Positions 7,853-10,926 of a DNA stretch of 10,926 nucleotides are shown here, piece after piece. The notes under the pieces are model-generated. The model was given only the letters and a program-made list of their open reading frames with translations, searched no databases and had not been told where the DNA came from. Each line of letters begins with the position of its first letter. The stretch's first letter is position 1. Source of the stretch: Chloroflexota bacterium (lineage in GTDB: Bacteria > Chloroflexota > Anaerolineae > J102); the NCBI GenBank assembly GCA_003353825.1, contig PIVW01000171.1, positions 1 through 10,926 of the forward strand, read 5' to 3'. The position numbers and the translations under genes are program-made.

Positions 7853-8717
7853 TTACCAGTAGTAATCCCAATCCTGGTCTGTCGAACCATCACATCCTTG
7901 CATCACTGCCCTGCTGCCGTTCTTTGTCGTGTCGCCACTTAACGCCAGGCATTTGTTCCCCGAGCGAACATCACCTGACAGGTTCCATCGCTGATTTAAC
8001 TGCGTATCGTGACATGGGAATACTTGTACGGCTTGACCACCTTTGGGGCCACCAGACGTCATTGGGTTCGAGTGATGACCACTGTTCGGGGCATTGTGTC
8101 GTACTCGGCCAATCGCTGCGCTCTTCCCCATGATAGAAACCGAGTGCGTGGCCGAATTCATGGATCGCCAGGAATTTGGTGTTAGCCTCACTCTCTTGTA
8201 GATTTAGCAGAATCCCTGATTTTTGATGATCTCCCCATGATCCGTGAGCCGGGTTCTGTCCACCACCTGACGTGGTTATCGTAACCTTGATGTTTTCATC
8301 CCCAGTGCCTGGCCTACGCGGCCCATGAGTATGAGGCGGAGGAATCGCATGTTCCTCGTCCTTGCATTCTTCCCAGCCAATGAACAGGACACGAGCGTAT
8401 CGTTCCCAACTACTTTTAAGGGCTAATCGAACCCATTCTCGACGTTGTGCTCCGCTCGTGGAACTGGAGGCAGCGGGTAACGGCTCTGCCCTCTCCAGAT
8501 TTTCCCAACAGACGACCAATTTCACCGGTGCATCTGCCGCTACTGACCACATCAAGCCCTGCCCAGCCATTATTGCCTTCGTGACAGAGGTAAGTATCAT
8601 CAGAATGGTAACCATTATCATCAACGTGACCATGGTTCGCACGACTACGCGTGTTTGCAGTCGATCACTAATCCATGATCGACTGACCGGCGCTCCGGCG
8701 AGTATGTTCTTTAACAT
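7853..8717 (-). pseudogene. Secreted zinc metalloprotease with C-terminal ricin-type lectin module, frameshifted
   Basis: The start is ATG 8717, with GGAGGG at about 8724-8729 ahead of it. Residues 29-45 are strongly hydrophobic (signal peptide or anchor after a basic stretch). After VKLVVCWENL, a strand common in M57-like metalloproteases, and VRLALKSSWERYARVLFIGW, the zinc site IHEFGHALGFYH is complete (H186, E187, H190, H196, the metzincin HExxHxxGxxH). The usual downstream Met-turn of such enzymes (SVMNYC-like) is not seen. This frame runs on to a stop at 7971 but stops looking real after CPEQ. The next frame, open from 8191 to TAA at 7853, clearly encodes half a ricin-B module: GGQAVQVFPCHD, LNQRW, GNKCLAL and DQDWDYYW, with two QxW motifs. 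One base too many (or two missing) separates the frames; the C4 run (+ strand GGGG 8045-8048) is a likely site. It is either a real mutation, a sequencing error, or much less likely a programmed shift. Confidence 0.7.
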
Positions 8718-8778
8718 GAGAACCCTCCATATATAATTGTCAAGCAGGTCAGATACTGTAAACCCTCGACCCCGCAAC

Positions 8779-8791
8779 GGCTACCTTAGCC
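8779..8791. repeat. Short perfect inverted repeat GGCTA-3-TAGCC
   Basis: A 5-base-pair perfect inverted repeat with a three-base centre, starting a few bases downstream of the expected transcription start of the metalloprotease gene. It could be an operator or a 5' stem that protects the mRNA. It is short enough to be chance. Confidence 0.35.
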
Positions 8792-8800
8792 ATTATAAAC

Positions 8801-8829
8801 AGTGTAGTATGCAGCGCTATCATTGTCAA
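8801..8829 (-). promoter_or_regulatory. Strong sigma70-type promoter for the metalloprotease-lectin gene
   Basis: On the minus strand a perfect -35 TTGACA (8824-8829) is followed after exactly 17 bases by -10 TACACT (8801-8806). The start would be near 8794, giving a leader of about 77 bases to ATG 8717, with the ribosome binding site GGAGGG. This is the best -35 match in the window. It suggests that the broken gene downstream was, or still is, transcribed, possibly on through the small ORF. Confidence 0.6.
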
Positions 8830-9037
8830 TAGATTTTCATTTTTGCAGTAATTACATTGCATTCAGTATAGCAACCAGACGTATAGGCAGTCATTCGACT
8901 CCTCAACTAAGCACGAAGCCTGCTCCTTCCCTCCAGTCGTATCGAAATCGAAATTTATCGGTTACTCCCGAGCACGAATGCACTCCTCGCATCATCAACA
9001 ATATACAAGCCAGGAAGGGTTAGAAATTCCTGATAAT
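8830..9037. other. Intergenic stretch without a recognisable gene
   Basis: Apart from the upstream flank of the 8801-8829 promoter, nothing convincing was seen here on either strand. A plus-strand open frame of 66 codons at 8823-9023 has no Shine-Dalgarno and an unconvincing composition. Confidence 0.5.
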
Positions 9038-9241
9038 TCATGTCGATGGAGCCAGCGTCACCCCATTTTGCTGAGGCTGCATCCGACCCTCCAGGAAATC
9101 TGTCACGTGGTTCGGCAGATCGATCGGCGGCAGAGGCGCATCTGCAATTGCCCCACGTATCGTATAGGTAATCATCAGGGGGCCGAGCAGAGTGGCCACA
9201 GCGTGCAGCGGATGTTCTTGCTTCAAGACGCCTTCTCTCTT
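9038..9241 (-). pseudogene. TetR-type regulator remnant, C-terminal domain only
   Basis: The minus-strand frame ends at 9038 and codes for about 67 residues that resemble the end of the TetR C-terminal ligand domain. GVLKQEHPLHAVATLLGPL looks like the 'G.l..d.dp..aa.ll.gpl' helix, followed by MITYTIRGAIADAPLPPI, LPNHVTDFLEGR and a loose tail. TetR proteins are dimeric repressors released by small ligands, but the DNA-binding helix-turn-helix half is absent. The open frame continues back to 9283, yet from about 9242 upstream the sequence belongs to the GC-rich remnant on the other strand. This is therefore a truncated gene with no possible repressor function. The family call rests on pattern resemblance only. 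Confidence 0.5.
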
Positions 9242-9251
9242 GTTACATGCC

Positions 9252-9362
9252 AGTGAGGACAACCACCCCGACGAAATCGCCAACGAGATCGACCCCTACC
9301 GCCTGGGCATGACCGGCCGCGCCGTGGCCCTGGGCGTGATGATGCTGGCGGAGGGGAGGTAA
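9252..9362 (+). pseudogene. C-terminal remnant of a GC-rich gene, possibly an M28/M20-type peptidase
   Basis: A plus-strand frame ending in TAA at 9360-9362 codes for about 36 residues. It begins around SEDNHPDEIANEIDPYRLG and ends GRAVALGVMMLAEGR. The 'D...IDPYRLG..GRAVAL..L.LAEG' pattern resembles the end of M28/M20-type peptidases, where an Asp/Pro turn leads into a last helix, but the call is weak. Composition changes sharply here: 9301-9360 is 45/60 G+C by hand count, far above the surroundings. No start codon or ribosome binding site fits, and the sequence upstream (before about 9250) belongs to the TetR remnant, so only the tail survives. Confidence 0.45.
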
Positions 9363-9369
9363 GTGAAGA

Positions 9370-9385
9370 CTAAGGATTAAAGATT
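9370..9385 (+). repeat. Third copy of the 16-base GATTAAAGATT word
   Basis: CTAAGGATTAAAGATT differs by one base from the reverse complement of the right arm at 3532-3547 and by two from the left arm at 3491-3506. All copies are intergenic and just follow a stop codon; here the stop is at 9360-9362. This suggests a dispersed repeat family located at gene ends. Confidence 0.6.
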
Positions 9386-9401
9386 GAGGCGGGATGGGGT
9401 G

Positions 9402-9422
9402 GGTATTCGGTATTGGATATTG
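9402..9422 (+). repeat. Three imperfect tandem heptamers
   Basis: GGTATTC, GGTATTG and GATATTG follow one another without spacing. The array is short and may come from replication slippage. No function is implied. Confidence 0.5.
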
Positions 9423-9538
9423 GGGTGAGCAGGGTGACTAGATGGGGCCCGACCGGTTATGTCGCCACAACGTTTGCTCGTCAATAGGCGGTCATATAAA
9501 ATGTGGGGAATACGGATTAGGTTGATTGGCGATGCTAG

Positions 9539-9754
9539 TTACACCCTTATCAATATATCAAAGATCTGGCTAGTCGGCTTGATCAGTGTTTTGTGCTTGT
9601 TGCCGCTCCGTACCACGATAATCTTAAGTCATTGGTGGACCTGAATCAAATACAGAACATTTGTTGTATAATCAAGGAACTGCGATACGATGAATTAGAT
9701 AAGCACACCCAACATTTTGCGAACAACAACCTTGGCTGGATAAATGACAAATAA
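9539..9754 (+). pseudogene. Headless 71-codon frame translationally overlapping the methylase
   Basis: The frame is open from just after a TAG (9536-9538) to TAA at 9752-9754 and codes for 71 residues with no ATG. The composition looks like a real protein: IKDLASRLDQCFVLVAAPYH, then DNLKSLVDLNQIQNICCIIK and ELRYDELDKHTQHFANNN, ending LGWINDK. Its stop lies 11 bases inside the methylase gene, a layout typical of translationally coupled operon genes. The methylase itself lacks a Shine-Dalgarno, which fits coupling. The product was not recognised. It is probably the 3' end of a gene whose 5' part has been lost or frameshifted, possibly another component of the same restriction-modification locus. 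Confidence 0.45.
9667..9672 (+). promoter_or_regulatory. Candidate -10 box upstream of the methylase
   Basis: A perfect TATAAT stands 72 bases before the methylase ATG, but no recognisable -35 lies at the right distance. It falls inside the headless frame, and AT-rich sequence makes chance matches likely. If real, it would let the methylase be transcribed without the upstream gene. Confidence 0.3.
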
Positions 9755-10688
9755 TCATATTACAAAAACCACCTATAACAAGAAAGCACGACCATTTATT
9801 AAGTGGGCTGGGGGAAAGAGCCAACTGCTCGGACAGTTTGCTCAACACTATCCAAGCGAACTTATCGATGGGAAAATCACCCGTTATGTAGAACCCTTTC
9901 TTGGGGGCGGTGCAGTGTTTCTGGATATTTCCCAGAACTATGAGATTCGTGAAGCATTTCTCTCTGACATAAATCCAGAACTGATATTAGTTTATGAGGT
10001 AGTAAAACGTGATCCTCATCATCTGATTGAATTGTTGATGAAACATAGTAACGATTATTATTCAAGAATAGATAAAGAACGAGAAAAGTTGTTTTATGAA
10101 ATTCGGCTCAGATATAACGAACAAAATTCGAAAACAGATTATAATGTATTTTCCAGAGAATGGATTAGTCGGGCTGCATACATGATATTCTTAAATAAAA
10201 CATGTTTTAATGGCCTATATCGATTAAATTTAAAAGGAGAGTTCAACGTTCCTTTTGGGAAATATAAAAATCCAGCAATAGTCAATAATAAGAAACTATC
10301 GTTGGTTTCGCATCTTCTACAAAACGTAACATTACGAATAGGAACATTTCAGGACTGTAAACGCTATATTAATGATAGCACTTTGGTTTATTTTGATCCT
10401 CCGTACCGTCCGTTAAGTACGACTTCCAATTTTACCTCATATTCGAAAAACAAATTTGCTGATTCCGACCAGATCGAATTAGCTGATTTTTTCTATCAGA
10501 TTGATCAAACATTCGATGCAAAACTAATGCTGAGTAATTCAGACCCCAAAAATATTGATATTAGTGACAACTTTTTCGAAGAGTTATACGCCCCCTTTCA
10601 CATCCATCGGGTTCATGCTAGTCGAATGATAAACTCTGATGCGAACGGTCGAGGCAAAATATCCGAAATACTAGTAACAAACTATTAA
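9744..10688 (+). CDS. D12-class DNA adenine N6-methyltransferase (Dam/DpnIIA-like)
   Basis: A 314-residue protein, slightly longer than the usual 270-290 of the family. All landmarks are present in the alpha-class order: FIKWAGGKSQLL (18-29), the SAM-binding motif I PFLGGGAVF (51-59), LNKTCFNGLYRLN around 155-160 with GEFNVPFGKYKNP after it, the catalytic motif IV DPPY (218-221), and a C-terminal E-ILVTNY. These enzymes transfer a methyl group from S-adenosylmethionine to the adenine N6 of a short site. Close relatives (Dam, M.DpnII, M.MboI) modify GATC, but the specificity here is inferred, not shown. The gene is clearly AT-richer than the rest of the window (10201-10260 is 20/60 G+C), suggesting acquisition. 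No Shine-Dalgarno is present; translation may be coupled to the overlapping upstream frame. A gene starting 12 bases downstream may be its endonuclease partner. Confidence 0.93.
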   Translation: MTNNHITKTTYNKKARPFIKWAGGKSQLLGQFAQHYPSELIDGKITRYVEPFLGGGAVFLDISQNYEIREAFLSDINPELILVYEVVKRDPHHLIELLMKHSNDYYSRIDKEREKLFYEIRLRYNEQNSKTDYNVFSREWISRAAYMIFLNKTCFNGLYRLNLKGEFNVPFGKYKNPAIVNNKKLSLVSHLLQNVTLRIGTFQDCKRYINDSTLVYFDPPYRPLSTTSNFTSYSKNKFADSDQIELADFFYQIDQTFDAKLMLSNSDPKNIDISDNFFEELYAPFHIHRVHASRMINSDANGRGKISEILVTNY

Positions 10689-10700
10689 CTGCGTGTAAAG

Positions 10701-10926
10701 ATGTCAAAAAACGACATAGCTTGGGAAAAATATTTTAAAGATACAGACACTCTTGAACAGATTCAAAGGGATGGGTTTGCCCTTATACGAGCAAGTGATC
10801 TAAAGAGAATGGCTCTTTGGGATTTCGCGTGACAGGCCCATATATAGTGTGCTCAGATTTAGGCAAAAAGACGGTAGCCTCCCAGATCCAGATAGAGGCG
10901 CTGGAACCAAGTTTCGGTTCGAAGGA
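10701..10926 (+). pseudogene. Start of a possible restriction endonuclease gene, split between two frames, cut by the window end
   Basis: ATG 10701 lies 12 bases after the methylase stop. Its frame gives 43 residues, MSKNDIAWEKYFKDTDTLEQ then IQRDGFALIRASDLKRM, and stops at TGA 10830-10832. The opening 'IAWEKyF....leqI...GF..I.a.dlk' resembles N-termini of some endonuclease-like proteins found beside D12 methylases (resemblance from memory, weak). A second frame, open from 10799 to the window end, reads KENGSLGFRVTGPYIVCSD and on to ALEPSFGSK without a stop and also looks coding. The two frames differ by one base. If it is one gene, a -1 shift or a small internal deletion between about 10795 and 10830 has broken it, which would leave the methylase without an active partner. 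The alternative is a short intact ORF followed by an unrelated gene. Confidence 0.45.

Larger units (their letters stand above)
9363..9538. other. Repeat-bearing spacer without a gene
   Basis: This spacer holds one copy of the GATTAAAGATT repeat and a short tandem heptamer, then mixed sequence with stops in all plausible frames. A 61-codon plus-strand frame from 9459 to 9644 shows no support. In the frame later used at 9539-9754 there are several stop codons between about 9480 and 9538, so if that gene once extended this far it is decayed. Confidence 0.5.

Noticed and set aside
7696..7893. Minus-strand 65-codon frame overlapping the small ORF
   Set aside because: Its composition is less protein-like than the overlapping 47-codon frame and it has no ribosome binding site; it might hold a few residues of decayed sequence, but this is not supported.
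7579..8133. Plus-strand 184-codon open frame
   Set aside because: It is antisense to the lectin module, the small ORF and the guaB promoter; its Ser/Cys/His-rich composition and lack of a ribosome binding site mark it as a shadow.
8738..8743. Second perfect TTGACA on the minus strand
   Set aside because: It stands only about 20 bases before the ATG, with the ribosome binding site where the -10 should be, so it cannot drive this gene.
9459..9644. Plus-strand 61-codon frame with a hydrophobic C-terminal half
   Set aside because: It has no ribosome binding site, an irregular composition, and overlaps the more protein-like frame at 9539-9754.
1..10926. CRISPR arrays, tRNA or rRNA genes, and insertion-sequence ends
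   Set aside because: I looked for regularly spaced repeats, cloverleaf-like segments and transposase motifs or terminal inverted repeats and saw none.

Overview
The window looks like a piece of a bacterial chromosome of medium GC: 2701-2760 is 32/60 G+C by hand count. Several traits fit a Chloroflexota-like (Anaerolineae/Caldilineae-type) organism. These are a secreted CSLREA-type beta-helix protein ending in a short 'VFLPR' tail, a zinc metalloprotease joined to a ricin-type lectin module, a kinase/M23/class-III aminotransferase fusion, and intergenic 'GATTAAAGATT' repeat words. This placement is inferred from gene types; there is no rRNA or tRNA to confirm it.

Left part, plus strand (2-4135): the tail of a GNAT acetyltransferase; a fusion protein of about 1028 residues (APH/hydroxylysine-kinase-like domain, M23 peptidase domain, AGXT2L-type PLP phospho-lyase domain); an inverted repeat; and a DinB/YfiT-like four-helix protein with a very strong ribosome binding site. 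The fusion is the most coherent biochemical unit here. A kinase that phosphorylates an amino-alcohol and a lyase that removes phosphate and ammonia from the product sit in one chain, with an unexplained metallopeptidase domain between them.

Middle part, minus strand (4182-8829): reading right to left, a strong promoter, a signal-bearing zinc metalloprotease with a C-terminal lectin module that is broken by a frameshift, a 47-codon small ORF, a sigma70-like promoter with guaB (IMP dehydrogenase family), then another promoter and the CSLREA beta-helix protein, preceded by three abutting inverted repeats. The guaB product lacks the usual Tyr of the Arg-Tyr catalytic dyad.

Right part (8830-10926): a decayed and acquired zone. 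A TetR-like C-terminal remnant on the minus strand and a very GC-rich peptidase-like C-terminal remnant on the plus strand meet head to head at about 9242-9251, as if a deletion had removed both 5' ends of a divergent pair. After a repeat-bearing spacer comes an AT-rich block (10201-10260 is 20/60 G+C): a headless reading frame that overlaps a D12-class (DpnIIA-like) adenine methylase by 11 bases, and then the start of a downstream gene, possibly the partner endonuclease, that is split between two frames. This looks like a horizontally acquired restriction-modification island whose methylase is intact and whose neighbours are damaged.
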